NCBI RefSeq assembly: GCF_009746625.1
Contig: NZ_VWXL01000052.1
Span: 1-64,000, forward strand
Direction of reading: 5' to 3'
From: Caproicibacter fermentans
GTDB taxonomy: Bacteria; Bacillota; Clostridia; Oscillospirales; Acutalibacteraceae
Length of the DNA stretch: 64,000 bases
Position numbers and translations under genes: made by a program. Positions within the stretch are counted from its first letter, which is position 1, and every line of letters starts with the position of its first letter. The notes under the pieces were generated by a model. The model was not told the DNA's origin and searched no databases. It was given only the letters and a program-made list of their open reading frames with translations. This document shows positions 45,026 to 53,947 of this stretch, one piece after another.

Positions 45026-45841
45026 TCAGGCGGGTTTTTGGCTGCCCCCCGCGTAGGCCTGGGTTTTCGGAATCCTGACGACGCATTCGATATACTCCTC
45101 CGTTTCGCTTTGGAGGGTCTGCGCGCTGATTCCGCTCTGTTTCATCGTCGCAATCGCATGGGAAATCGTATTGAGGAAAATCCGCACGTCCTTGATGACG
45201 GGCGTTTTCTTCTGGTTTGTATTTTTATCGCCGGAGAGCAGCTTTTCCACATACTCCTCGGTCTGGCGGACATTCAATTTTTTTTCAATCACGAAGCTGA
45301 GCGCTTTTTCGCGCAGCCTCTGGTCCTCCAACCGGAGCAGCGCCCGTGCGTGGCGTTCGCTCAGTCCGGATGACACGATTCTTTCGCGCTCCGATTCTGA
45401 AAAGCGGAGCAGCCGCAGTTTGTTTGCGACCGCCGACTGGCTTTTTCCCAGCCGGGACGCCGCCTCCTCCTGCGTGACATGCCAGCGTTCGATCAGCCTG
45501 CGGATTCCCTCGGCTTCCTCGAACAGCTCAAGATTGCTGCGCTGGATGTTTTCCGTCATCGCCATGACCGCGCTCTGATCCGGCGAGCAGTCGCTGATCA
45601 GGCAGGCCGCCGTTTTCAGGCCCGCGATCCGGCACGCCCGAAGCCGCCGCTCCCCCGCGATCAGCTCAAAACCATCGCCGGTTTTTCTGACCAGAAGCGG
45701 CTGGAGCAGTCCGTTCTCCCGGATGCTTTGGGACAAGCCGAGCAGTTCTTCTTCATGGAAGGTCCTGCGCGGCTGCGACGGGTTTGGCCGTATCCGGTCA
45801 AGGTCGATTTCAACCACTTTACTCTTGTCCCTGAAAAGCAC
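45026..45841 (-). CDS. noc: Nucleoid occlusion protein Noc (ParB family)
   Basis: 271-residue ParB paralogue that keeps the division septum off the nucleoid. It has IRPNPSQPRRTFHEEELLGL, the GERRLRACRIAGL and MTENIQRSNLELFEEAEGIR blocks and the HTH VTQEEAASRLGKSQSAVANK. Gene order rsmG-noc-parA-parB matches Bacillus. GTG at 45841 has AAGGAGG nine bases upstream and is preferred to the extended frame from 46024. No amphipathic N-terminal membrane helix as in Bacillus Noc is obvious, so a plain ParB2 role is possible. Confidence 0.85.
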   Translation of the reverse strand: MLFRDKSKVVEIDLDRIRPNPSQPRRTFHEEELLGLSQSIRENGLLQPLLVRKTGDGFELIAGERRLRACRIAGLKTAACLISDCSPDQSAVMAMTENIQRSNLELFEEAEGIRRLIERWHVTQEEAASRLGKSQSAVANKLRLLRFSESERERIVSSGLSERHARALLRLEDQRLREKALSFVIEKKLNVRQTEEYVEKLLSGDKNTNQKKTPVIKDVRIFLNTISHAIATMKQSGISAQTLQSETEEYIECVVRIPKTQAYAGGSQKPA

Positions 45842-46311
45842 TGCGGCCGCCTCCTTTGCTTGTCCTCGTGTACAAGCATAGCACACCGCAAAACCGTATT
45901 TTGTCATCTTCTGTCTAATGCAAAAAATAATTTCCCTTTTAGATTGCCCCAGGTTTCCAGTACTATTAATATTTTCAAAAAAATTCCCCACATAATGGCC
46001 CTGCTTCCATCTTTCTTTTTTCAACAGCAGGAATCAATTTTGTTGAAAACTTTCGGCGCCTGCTCCGTGCCAATCTGTCTTGATTGATAAAAAACCGCAT
46101 TGGAATCGCAAAAAGCGCGCCCGTATATATTCGGCAAAGTTTTCCACCAATCATACCTTTACCTGTTGAAAACCCAAAATCAGCATTTATTTTACGCTGC
46201 TAAATGAATCCCCGCGGAAACTGAAAAAGAGAAAAGCTTCTCGCAGCCTTTCTCTTAGCTAGAATTGTTCGGGATTGTTTTCAACTGTTTGCTCGAATTG
46301 TGTGGAAAATT
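45842..46311. other. 470-base intergenic region with TTTTCAACA repeats
   Basis: Gene-free. It carries TTTTCAACA at 46018-46026, TGTTGAAAA at 46041-46049 and 46164-46172, a near copy at 46278-46286, and TGTGGAAAA at 46301-46309. These resemble degenerate DnaA boxes (TTATCCACA) and recur in the dnaA-dnaN spacer. An AT-rich block around 45940-45990 is notable. This may be an accessory origin or promoter element. Confidence 0.5.
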
Positions 46312-47025
46312 TTACAGGGGCGATTTTGCAATCTTTGCTCCGTGACGCGGGTACTCCCTTGGCAGCGGCGCGTTTCTGCGGATCAGCACCAGACTGCGGC
46401 CGTCCCCGCCTGGCAGCGCGTATTCGCGCGAGGAGATTGTTTCGCAGCCAAGCAATTCGATCGCACGTTTCGCGCTTTCCAATTCCCGCTCTACCTCGGG
46501 GCCCTTCATCGCCGCGAAAATTCCGCCGTCTTTCAAAAAAGGAAGGCAGTATTCACACAGAACCGGAAGCCGCGCAACCGCGCGGGCCGCTGCAAACTCA
46601 AATTTCGTGCGGAATTCCGGCTTTCGCGCCCCTTCTTCCGCGCGCGCGTGGACAAGCTCCGCGTTCAGCGAAAGCACACGCAGCAGTTCCTCCAAAAAAA
46701 TCAACCGCTTGTTCAGCCCGTCCATCAGGGTCAGCTTCAGGTCCGGTCTCATCAAAAGGAGCGGTACCCCCGGAAATCCCGCCCCCGTGCCGATGTCGAT
46801 CAAACGAGCCCCCCGCGTGATTTCCAATTTTTTCAGAATCAGAATGCTGTCAAGAAAATGCTTTTCCGCAATTTCTTCCGGCTCTTTCAGCGCCGTCAGG
46901 TTGATCTTCTGATTCCATTCGGTCAGCAATTCCAGATAGGTCTGGAACTGTTCGGCCTGAAGCGGCGAAACCGTGATCTGATAGTCCGCCGCAGCCGAAA
47001 TCAGCTGTTCCCGGATACTTTTCAT
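46312..47025 (-). CDS. rsmG: 16S rRNA 7-methylguanosine-527 methyltransferase RsmG
   Basis: 237-residue class I methyltransferase (GidB). SAM motif RLIDIGTGAGFPGVPLLLMR, then LTLMDGLNKRLIFLEELLRV and the catalytic-area FAAARAVARLPVLCEYCLPF. It modifies the 530 loop of 16S rRNA. Its start overlaps the mnmG stop by four bases, giving coupling. Confidence 0.96.
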   Translation of the reverse strand: MKSIREQLISAAADYQITVSPLQAEQFQTYLELLTEWNQKINLTALKEPEEIAEKHFLDSILILKKLEITRGARLIDIGTGAGFPGVPLLLMRPDLKLTLMDGLNKRLIFLEELLRVLSLNAELVHARAEEGARKPEFRTKFEFAAARAVARLPVLCEYCLPFLKDGGIFAAMKGPEVERELESAKRAIELLGCETISSREYALPGGDGRSLVLIRRNAPLPREYPRHGAKIAKSPL

Positions 47026-48902
47026 GGCGTTCCCTCCCCATGACGCGCCAGCCAGATCATCAAAACGCTGATGTCCGCCGGACTCACACCGGAAATTCTC
47101 GAGGCCTGCCCCACGCTTCCGGGTTGAACAGCCTGCAGCTTTTCCTGCGCTTCCGCCCTCAGCCCCGTGATTTTGCCGTAATCCGTCCCGTCCGGCAAGA
47201 CGCGGCCTTCCAGGCGGCGCATTTCATGAATCTGTGACTTTTGCCTGCGGATATATCCCTCGTATTTCAGCTCAATCTCCACATTTTCAAAAACCGCCGC
47301 CGGCAGGTCGGGCCGGTTCGGGTCGACCTGCAAAAGCGCCTGATAGTTCAGCTGCGGCCTGCGAATCAGGTCGGAGAGCCGCACGCCCGTCGCAACCGGC
47401 GATGTTTCATGTGAAACAAGCAGGTCATTGAGCGCTTCCGACGGCGCCAGAATCGTGTTTTTCACGCGTTCCAGCTCCGTTTCGATCTGCTTTTGCTTTG
47501 TCTGAAACCTCGCCCATCGTTCGTCGCCGATGAGGCCGATTTCCCGGCCCAGCGGCGTCAGGCGCGCGTCGGCGTTGTCCTGCCGGAGCACCAGCCGGTA
47601 TTCGCTGCGGGAAGTCATCATGCGGTAAGGCTCCGACGTGCCTTTTGTAATCAGATCGTCGATCAGCGTGCCGATATAGGACCCTGCCCGGTCCAGAAGC
47701 ATCGGCTTTCTGCCCTGAATTTTCAGCGCCGCGTTGATTCCGGCGACCAATCCCTGCGCGGCGGCTTCTTCATAACCGGAGCTGCCGTTGAACTGTCCCG
47801 CGCCGTACAGGCCCGGAAAATCACGGAATTCCAGCGTCGCGCCCATTTGCAGCGGGTCGGCGCAGTCGTATTCGATCGCGTAGGCGGTACGCATGATCTG
47901 AACGTGCTCCAGCCCCGGAATCGTTTTATAAAACGCGATTTGAACTTCTTCCGGTAAAGAGGAGCTCATCCCCTGCAGATACATTTCCTCCGTATCCAGC
48001 CCGCAGGGTTCGATGAACAGCTGATGGCGTTCATGGTCGGCAAAGCGCACGATTTTAGACTCGATGCTCGGGCAGTACCGCGGCCCGACGCCCTCGATCT
48101 TCCCGCTGAATAGCGGCGAACGGTCCAGGTTGTTAAGAATAATCCGCTTTGTTTTTTCATTTGTCCAGGAGATATAGCATACCGCGCGGTTTTTTCCCGG
48201 CTTTTCGGTGTCGTAGGAAAACGGCACGACCGGCTCGTCACCCTCCTGCACTTCCAGATTTGTGTAATCGATGCTGGATTTCAGCACGCGGGCCGGAGTC
48301 CCGGTTTTGAAACGGCGAAGCCGGACCCCCAGCTTTTGCAGGGACGCGCCGAGAAACGCCGCCGGGAACATCCCGTCCGGACCGCCGTCCCAGGACTGCT
48401 CCCCGATATAGATTTTGCCGGTCAGATAGGTTCCGGTCGCGACGACGACCGCCTTTACCGTGTAGACCGCGCCCATCCTGGTTTCAACCAGCCATACGCC
48501 GTCGTCCTTACGGGAAAGCGCGGTGACTTCCGCCTGTTTTAAAAACAGGTTTGGCTGAAGCTCCAGCTTATGCTTCATGACGGCGCTGTATTCGCGGCGG
48601 TCGATCTGTGCGCGCAGCGAATGAACCGCAGGCCCCTTGCCGCGGTTGAGCATGCGGCTTTGCAGGAAACATTCGTCGGTCGTGCGCCCCATTTCCCCGC
48701 CGAGCGCGTCGATTTCCCGAACCAGATGTCCCTTTGCCGTGCCGCCGATCGACGGGTTGCACGGACAGTTTCCAACCGCGTCCAGATTAATCGTAAAGAC
48801 GAGCGTGCTGCACCCCAGGCGCGCCGAAGCAAGGCCCGCTTCGATTCCCGCGTGCCCCGCGCCGATGACCGCTACGTCATATGTTCCCGCATCGTATGTC
48901 AA
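47022..48902 (-). CDS. mnmG: tRNA uridine 5-carboxymethylaminomethyl modification enzyme MnmG
   Basis: 626-residue FAD enzyme (GidA). The FAD motif VAVIGAGHAGIEAGLASARL opens it; NCPCNPSIGGTAKGHLVREI and GLYGAGQFNGSSGYEEAAAQ are family signatures. It works with MnmE to place the cmnm group on wobble uridine 34. A parS-like site at 47403-47418 lies inside its coding sequence. Full length. Confidence 0.97.
   Translation of the reverse strand: MTYDAGTYDVAVIGAGHAGIEAGLASARLGCSTLVFTINLDAVGNCPCNPSIGGTAKGHLVREIDALGGEMGRTTDECFLQSRMLNRGKGPAVHSLRAQIDRREYSAVMKHKLELQPNLFLKQAEVTALSRKDDGVWLVETRMGAVYTVKAVVVATGTYLTGKIYIGEQSWDGGPDGMFPAAFLGASLQKLGVRLRRFKTGTPARVLKSSIDYTNLEVQEGDEPVVPFSYDTEKPGKNRAVCYISWTNEKTKRIILNNLDRSPLFSGKIEGVGPRYCPSIESKIVRFADHERHQLFIEPCGLDTEEMYLQGMSSSLPEEVQIAFYKTIPGLEHVQIMRTAYAIEYDCADPLQMGATLEFRDFPGLYGAGQFNGSSGYEEAAAQGLVAGINAALKIQGRKPMLLDRAGSYIGTLIDDLITKGTSEPYRMMTSRSEYRLVLRQDNADARLTPLGREIGLIGDERWARFQTKQKQIETELERVKNTILAPSEALNDLLVSHETSPVATGVRLSDLIRRPQLNYQALLQVDPNRPDLPAAVFENVEIELKYEGYIRRQKSQIHEMRRLEGRVLPDGTDYGKITGLRAEAQEKLQAVQPGSVGQASRISGVSPADISVLMIWLARHGEGTP
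47403..47418. promoter_or_regulatory. parS-like site, copy 2 (inside mnmG)
   Basis: Identical 16-mer TGTTTCATGTGAAACA within the mnmG gene, in a region encoding LLVSHETSPVATGV, so coding constraint and parS function coincide. It is 2,982 bases from copy 1. Confidence 0.8.
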
Positions 48903-49301
48903 AGTATTCCCTCCAGCATTAATCCCATTTATCTATAACCTTTTGTTGATATTTCAAATTCAGAGAATAGCACGTTTTCCGTATTCCGTCAACTGCATTT
49001 TTTGGCAGAGCGATAGCCGCTTTGCGTCCCCGTCCGGCCTGAGGACCCTGAGGACAAAGTAAATTAATAGAAAAAATAATGGTTAAGGGGCACCTTGCCA
49101 AAAGGGGCATTCTGCCCAGCGATAAATCAGCACAGCGCTGCCACGCGGCAGCGTACAATCCGGGGAACAAAAATAAGATTTGAAGAGAAGAAAGTTTTCA
49201 ACGATTTCCCTCAAAATCGTTGAAAACTTTTCATTTGCCCTTCTGTCCCCGCCTGATTTCTTTTTCCGTTGCACAGGTTCGGACCCACGTCTATTCCGCC
49301 A
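48903..49301. other. 399-base intergenic region
   Basis: Between mnmG and mnmE. Two short frames have no family resemblance. It contains the perfect inverted repeat at 49191-49230. Confidence 0.5.
49191..49230. repeat. Perfect 17-bp inverted repeat with TTTTCAAC motifs
   Basis: AAAGTTTTCAACGATTT (49191-49207) and its exact complement (49214-49230), six-base loop. Possible mnmE terminator on the minus strand (pyrimidine-rich TTCTTCTC follows) or a protein-binding palindrome built from the TTTTCAAC motif. Confidence 0.7.
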
Positions 49302-50690
49302 TCATTTGCCGACGCAGAACCGGGAAAAAACGGAATCGACGACCGCGACAGTCGCTCGCTCTCCGGTCAGCTCCAGCAGCGCGGAAACCGCGTCCTCCAC
49401 AGAAACCGTCACCGCGTCGAACGTCATTCCGCTTTCCAGCGCATCCAGTGCTTCCGTGACGCTTTGCAAAGACCGCGCCGCCGCGTCCCGCTGCCGCTCC
49501 GTATACAGCATTCCGTCCGACGGCTCCAGCTCTTTGGTTCCGAGCACCGACGCCACGGCATCTTCCAGCCTTGACAAACCTGCACCCGTCAGGGCAGATA
49601 AATATACAGTTTGTTTTATATTATTTTCAATATACTCTTTGTTAATTTTTATCGGCAAGTCGCTTTTATTGACGACCGCAACGCAGGGCGTATCGCCAAC
49701 CTCACGGATCAGCGCCCGGTCCGACTCGTCCAGTTCCTGTGACGAGTCGAACACGGCAAGGACCAAACGCGCGGAGCGGACTCGCTCCCTCGCGCGGCCG
49801 ACGCCGATGCTCTCCACCGGGTCGGCGGTGTCGCGCAGCCCGGCGGTATCCGCCAGCCGAAGCGGGATCCCGCCGAGCAGCACGGTGTCCTCCACAATAT
49901 CGCGCGTCGTCCCGGCATAACTCGTCACGATCGACCGTTCGCAGCCCGCGAGCAGGTTCATCAGCGTCGACTTTCCCGTGTTCGGCCGCCCGGCGATCAC
50001 TGTGTCTACTCCCTCGCGGAGCACGCGCCCCGCGTCGAATCCCCGCAGCAGCGCGTCCAGCTCCGCTTTCACTTCGCCGAGAGAAGTTTTCAGCTCTTCC
50101 CCCGTCACCTGCGGAATATCGTCCTCCGGATAATCCGCCCACGCGGAGAGGTGGGCGGCCGCGCCGAGCAGCTTTCCGCGGATGCTTGCGATCCTGCGTT
50201 CCAGCGCGCCTTCATGCCCGGCGAGCGCCGCCTTCGCGGCCTGCTCCCCCTGCGCGGAAACAAGCTGCATCACGGACTCCGCTTCCGTCAGGCCGATTTT
50301 CCCGTTGAGAAACGCACGCCGCGTGAATTCCCCCGGCCCGGCCGGCTCGGCGCCCGCCCGGATTACCGCGCGGAGCAGGCGGCGCAGGATAACTAGCCCC
50401 CCATGGCAGGAGAGTTCCACCACATTCTCCCCGGTAAAGCTCTTCGGTGCGCGGAAATTCAGCGCAATCGCTTCGTCGATCGCGCCCGACTCGTCAAAAA
50501 CTCTTCCGTACAGGGCCGTGTACCCCGGAAGCTCCTCCAGGCTTTTCTTTCCGGAGGGGGAGAAAACACGCCCCGCGATTTTGCGCGCGTCCGGTCCGGA
50601 AATCCGAATGATGCCGATGCCTCCCGGCGCCTGGGGTGTGGAGATTGCGGCAATGGTTGTGCCTGTTTCGCTGTAAATTGTCCGATTCAT
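49302..50690 (-). CDS. mnmE: tRNA modification GTPase MnmE
   Basis: 462-residue protein (TrmE). N-terminal formyl-tetrahydrofolate-binding domain (ETGTTIAAISTPQAPGGIGI), helical region, G domain with GRPNTGKSTLMNLL, DTAGLRDT and NKSD, and the C-terminal CVGK that carries the catalytic Cys. It partners MnmG. The gene is complete; a gap of 399 bases separates it from mnmG, which is larger than usual. Confidence 0.97.
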   Translation of the reverse strand: MNRTIYSETGTTIAAISTPQAPGGIGIIRISGPDARKIAGRVFSPSGKKSLEELPGYTALYGRVFDESGAIDEAIALNFRAPKSFTGENVVELSCHGGLVILRRLLRAVIRAGAEPAGPGEFTRRAFLNGKIGLTEAESVMQLVSAQGEQAAKAALAGHEGALERRIASIRGKLLGAAAHLSAWADYPEDDIPQVTGEELKTSLGEVKAELDALLRGFDAGRVLREGVDTVIAGRPNTGKSTLMNLLAGCERSIVTSYAGTTRDIVEDTVLLGGIPLRLADTAGLRDTADPVESIGVGRARERVRSARLVLAVFDSSQELDESDRALIREVGDTPCVAVVNKSDLPIKINKEYIENNIKQTVYLSALTGAGLSRLEDAVASVLGTKELEPSDGMLYTERQRDAAARSLQSVTEALDALESGMTFDAVTVSVEDAVSALLELTGERATVAVVDSVFSRFCVGK

Positions 50691-50746
50691 AAAAATCCCT
50701 CAAAAAAAGAGGACAATTCCAAAGAACCGCCCTCCGTGTCTGCTGT

Positions 50747-51556
50747 TTACTTTTTTGTCTCGTACTTCCCGTACAGAGGAGCCGTCCCATGCTGCGCCGG
50801 CGCCGACGGAGTACGGTTTTCGTACGGCGGATGTCCTCCCGGCGACGCTCCGCGGGGAGGATACGGCTGCCTGCCCCGCTGCTGCGGTCCCCGGCGGCTG
50901 TTGTAGCCGTTTCTTCTCGAAACCGGCCGCTCCCCGGCAACCGGGCCGATCACCACATGGCGCGCGGCGTCTTCGCCCTCCGACCAGGATTTTGCTCCCT
51001 CCACCGTCTGCACCGCCGTGTGGATGATTCTGCGCTCATAGGGATTCATCGGTTCCAGCGAGTTATTCCGCCCCGTCCGCAGCGATTTTTCCGCCATTTT
51101 GCGGCCCAGGTTTTCCAGCGTCTGCTTCCGCTTGTCCCGGTAATTGCCAATATCAAGATTAATCCGGCAATAGCTGTCGCCCGCGTGGTTTGCGACAAGC
51201 CCGGCCAGATACTGAAGCGCGTCTAACGTTTCGCCCCGGTGGCCGATCACATACCCGATGTCGTCGCCGGTCAGACAGAGCATCGCTCCGCTTTCCTCTT
51301 TTTTGATTTCAATCCGGACGTCTTCCAATCCCATGTTCTTCAGTACGTTTTTCAAGTAATCTGCCGCAATCTGCGCAGGGTTGTCCTCCACAAAAACCCG
51401 CACCTTCGCCGGGTTTCCGCCAAACAGACCGAAGGTTTTTTTCATGGGCATTTCAAGGATCTCAAACTCCGCCTCATAGGATTCCACACCCAGCTGCCTG
51501 CAGGCGGCTTCTCTTGCGAGTTCCACGGTTTCGCCGGTTCCAATCGCTTCTTTCAT
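50747..51556 (-). CDS. jag: RNA-binding protein Jag/KhpB
   Basis: 269-residue protein: Jag-N domain (1-50, VELAREAACRQLGVESYEAE), KH domain with VIGHRGETLDALQYLAGLVA, and R3H domain with LEPMNPYERRIIHTAVQTVE. An unusual 60-residue low-complexity tail follows (RRNGYNSRRGPQQRGRQPYP), rich in Arg, Gly and Pro, which could add RNA affinity. It regulates cell-wall growth in relatives. Adjacent to yidC as in other Firmicutes. Confidence 0.93.
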   Translation of the reverse strand: MKEAIGTGETVELAREAACRQLGVESYEAEFEILEMPMKKTFGLFGGNPAKVRVFVEDNPAQIAADYLKNVLKNMGLEDVRIEIKKEESGAMLCLTGDDIGYVIGHRGETLDALQYLAGLVANHAGDSYCRINLDIGNYRDKRKQTLENLGRKMAEKSLRTGRNNSLEPMNPYERRIIHTAVQTVEGAKSWSEGEDAARHVVIGPVAGERPVSRRNGYNSRRGPQQRGRQPYPPRGASPGGHPPYENRTPSAPAQHGTAPLYGKYETKK

Positions 51557-51596
51557 TCGGTAATCCCTCCCAGAAATCAGACCCCTGTTTCAGCGT

Positions 51597-52598
51597 TTAC
51601 TTCCGCGGTTTTCCTGTCTTTTTCTGCCGGTCGTCGTCGTTCTGCCGGCTCCCCGCCGCAATGGCGACGGGCTTCATGTTTGCTTCTTCCAGCTCGCGCA
51701 GCGCAACGCGCCTAGCCTCCGCCCGCGCGCCAAGATCGGCCGGGCTGTACCAGATATTCAGAATGACCGTCTGCAGAAAACCGGTTATGGTGGAGATAAT
51801 CCAGTAAAAACCGACTGCGGCCGGCATTGTGCAGGCGATCCATGCCGTAAAGAGCGGCATGATATAGAACATACCCTTCATGCAGCCTTGCTGCTGCTGC
51901 ATGCCGGGCTGGAGCTTCATGGTGAAATACTGCGTGACAAGAGAAGACACAAAGCAAAAAATCGGGATGACCCAAAGATTCGACCGGAACAGCGTGCCGA
52001 AGATGTTGGCCGGGTCGCTCGGCGTATCCAGCAGATTGAGCCCCAAAAAGCTGAAGCCGTGGCTGAAATCCTGAATTCTCGCGAGCTCGTCCGCGCTGAA
52101 CATGGTCAGGTACGGTTTCAACTCCGCGAAATGCTTGACGATTTCAATCTGACCGTACCTCGTTCCCAGGGTCTGCCCGATGCCGGGGATCACTTTGAGC
52201 ATATCCGTCGCGGCGGTCGCGGCCGTGCCGGAAACATGAAGCGCGTTGATCAGGGGGTAAAGCACCGTGTAGTACAGGCCCATCATGATGACGAGCGGAA
52301 CAATCATCGTCAGGCAGCCGCTCGCGGGGTTGATGCCTTCCTTTTCATACAGCTTCTGCGTTTCAATCTGAAGCCGTTCCCTGTCTTTTGCGTATTTTTT
52401 CTGCAGTTCCTTCTGCTTGCTTGCGATTTTGCTGTTCGCCGCCATGGAAATCTGCTGTTTGACCGAAAAAGGGAACAGCAAAATCTTCGTTACAACGGTA
52501 AACAGGATAATAGCCACTCCGTAGTTTCTGACCAGCTCGTAAAAATACCAGAGCAGGTAGCCAAGTGCGCTGCCAAAAATATTAAAGAAATCGTTCAT
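51597..52598 (-). CDS. yidC: Membrane protein insertase YidC/OxaA
   Basis: 333-residue insertase with five core helices: YGVAIILFTVVTKILLFPFS, NPASGCLTMIVPLVIMMGLY, and PLFTAWIACTMPAAVGFYWI. The cytoplasmic coiled-coil (ASKQKELQKKYAKDRERL) is typical. Start ATG 52598 after GAGGAG is preferred to the longer frame. There is no lipobox, so unlike Bacillus SpoIIIJ it is not lipidated. A basic C-terminal tail is consistent with ribosome binding. Confidence 0.94.
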   Translation of the reverse strand: MNDFFNIFGSALGYLLWYFYELVRNYGVAIILFTVVTKILLFPFSVKQQISMAANSKIASKQKELQKKYAKDRERLQIETQKLYEKEGINPASGCLTMIVPLVIMMGLYYTVLYPLINALHVSGTAATAATDMLKVIPGIGQTLGTRYGQIEIVKHFAELKPYLTMFSADELARIQDFSHGFSFLGLNLLDTPSDPANIFGTLFRSNLWVIPIFCFVSSLVTQYFTMKLQPGMQQQQGCMKGMFYIMPLFTAWIACTMPAAVGFYWIISTITGFLQTVILNIWYSPADLGARAEARRVALRELEEANMKPVAIAAGSRQNDDDRQKKTGKPRK

Positions 52599-52736
52599 AC
52601 AGAAAATTCTCCTCTGCCCGGCAGAAAACCGCCGAAGTGTCGCCGAAGCCAAACCGCCGGCGTACAAAATGGGCCTGGGCTGTCTGATGAGAAAGCCTTT
52701 TACCGAAGGAAACCCTCCCGGATTTTCCGGGGAAAG

Positions 52737-52997
52737 TTACCGTTTTTTCTCTTTCAGTTCTCCTGTAAAGCCGCGAAACGCCATGCGTTCCGGCACAGGG
52801 TCGTACCCGCCGCGGGAAAAGGGATTGCAGCGAAGAACCCGGTAAAGCGCCAGAAAAAAACCTTTGAAAGCGCCAAACCGCTCGATCGCCTCTACCGCGT
52901 AATTGGAGCAGGTCGGGTAATATTTGCAGCATGGTTTTTTGTAGGGGGATATCGCTTTCTGGTAAAAATGAATTAGAAAAAGCAGGATGCGTTTCAT
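52737..52997 (-). CDS. yidD: Membrane protein insertion efficiency factor YidD
   Basis: 86-residue amphipathic protein. Signature YQKAISPYKKPCCKYYPTCS, then AVEAIERFGAFKGFFLALYR and CNPFSRGGYDPVP. ATG 52997 overlaps the rnpA stop by four bases. It assists YidC. Confidence 0.95.
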   Translation of the reverse strand: MKRILLFLIHFYQKAISPYKKPCCKYYPTCSNYAVEAIERFGAFKGFFLALYRVLRCNPFSRGGYDPVPERMAFRGFTGELKEKKR

Positions 52998-53329
52998 TTG
53001 ATGACTCCCGCGCTTTTCAGATGCTGCGCCATCACGCGGCTCAGCTCCGTGCTTTTCATCATCGGCGTCTTCGCCCTCGCGACGAAGATCAGGTCGAACC
53101 CGGGGCAAATTTCCCGGGGCATGGAACGGAACGCTTCGCGGATCACCCTGCGGGAGCGGTTTCTGCGCACCGCGTTTCCGGTTTTTTTACTTGTCGTAAT
53201 CCCCATGCGCAGCGTGTCTTTCCGGTTTTTCAGCACATAGGTGACAAGCGCCGGGCTGACAAAGGACTTCCCTTTGGAATAAATCCTTTGAAACTCCCTG
53301 TTTTGTTTGATCGACACATATTCTTCCAT
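52994..53329 (-). CDS. rnpA: Ribonuclease P protein component
   Basis: 111-residue basic protein of RNase P, which cleaves tRNA leaders. IKQNREFQRIYSKGKSFVSP at the N-terminus and the RNR motif KKTGNAVRRNRSRRVIREAF are diagnostic. It is coupled to yidD and downstream of rpmH. Confidence 0.96.
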   Translation of the reverse strand: MEEYVSIKQNREFQRIYSKGKSFVSPALVTYVLKNRKDTLRMGITTSKKTGNAVRRNRSRRVIREAFRSMPREICPGFDLIFVARAKTPMMKSTELSRVMAQHLKSAGVIK

Positions 53330-53460
53330 ATAATATCCCGAGACATTCCATTCCTTTTCAGCTAATAAAGAAAGGCCACGAGGAGTGGCCCTGTCCCGAC
53401 GGGAAGCAAACCGCGGCTCATGCCGTGTTTCGGGCCTGTCCGTCCAATTCTTAACAGCTT

Positions 53461-53595
53461 TCAGTAGCTCAGCTTTGTCCTTCCCTTTGCCCTGCGGCGG
53501 GAAAGAACCTTGCGCCCGTTCGATGTGGACATGCGCTTGCGGAAGCCGTGCACCTTTTGCCTGTGCAGCTTTTTCGGCTGATACGTTCTAAGCAT
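53461..53595 (-). CDS. rpmH: 50S ribosomal protein L34
   Basis: 44-residue basic protein [20 protein letters not shown] followed by [19 protein letters not shown], exactly the L34 family. Start ATG 53595, stop 53461. It heads the rpmH-rnpA-yidD-yidC-jag unit and faces dnaA across the origin spacer. Its length is below most gene-caller cutoffs. Confidence 0.97.
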   Translation of the reverse strand: MLRTYQPKKLHRQKVHGFRKRMSTSNGRKVLSRRRAKGRTKLSY

Positions 53596-53947
53596 GAGAA
53601 AACCCCCCTTCGATTCTTAAAAGAACCTTTGCGAAACATTATATCTTATCTGCCGGCGGCCTGTCAACCATGCGCCCCGCGCTGACGCGCAAAAAAGCGC
53701 CGGAATCCCCGCCGAAACCGGAAACAGATGGTCCCATAGGGTTAAATATACCACAATATCTTCGAGTTGGAAAGAAAAAAATCCTGAAAATTAAAAATTT
53801 ATTCCGCGTTAACCGAAAATGCCTTCAGACCGACGAAAGGAAAGTTTGAAAAAAGTAAAAATTTGTGCTACTATAGGTAATGATACCCGTTGGCAACAGT
53901 CCTGCGGCCGCAACGGGAAAAGAATGAAAATGGGGTACTGCAATAAG
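53596..53947. other. rpmH-dnaA spacer (origin region)
   Basis: 352 bases with no gene. It contains an AT-rich block (53755-53805), a GC-rich hairpin-prone stretch near 53680-53710, and the dnaA promoter. Clear TTATCCACA boxes are absent, so the functional origin may rely on the dnaA-dnaN spacer. Confidence 0.6.
53846..53874 (+). promoter_or_regulatory. dnaA promoter
   Basis: TTGAAA (53846-53851), 17-base spacer, TACTAT (53869-53874). It gives a leader of about 65 bases before the preferred dnaA start. Confidence 0.75.
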
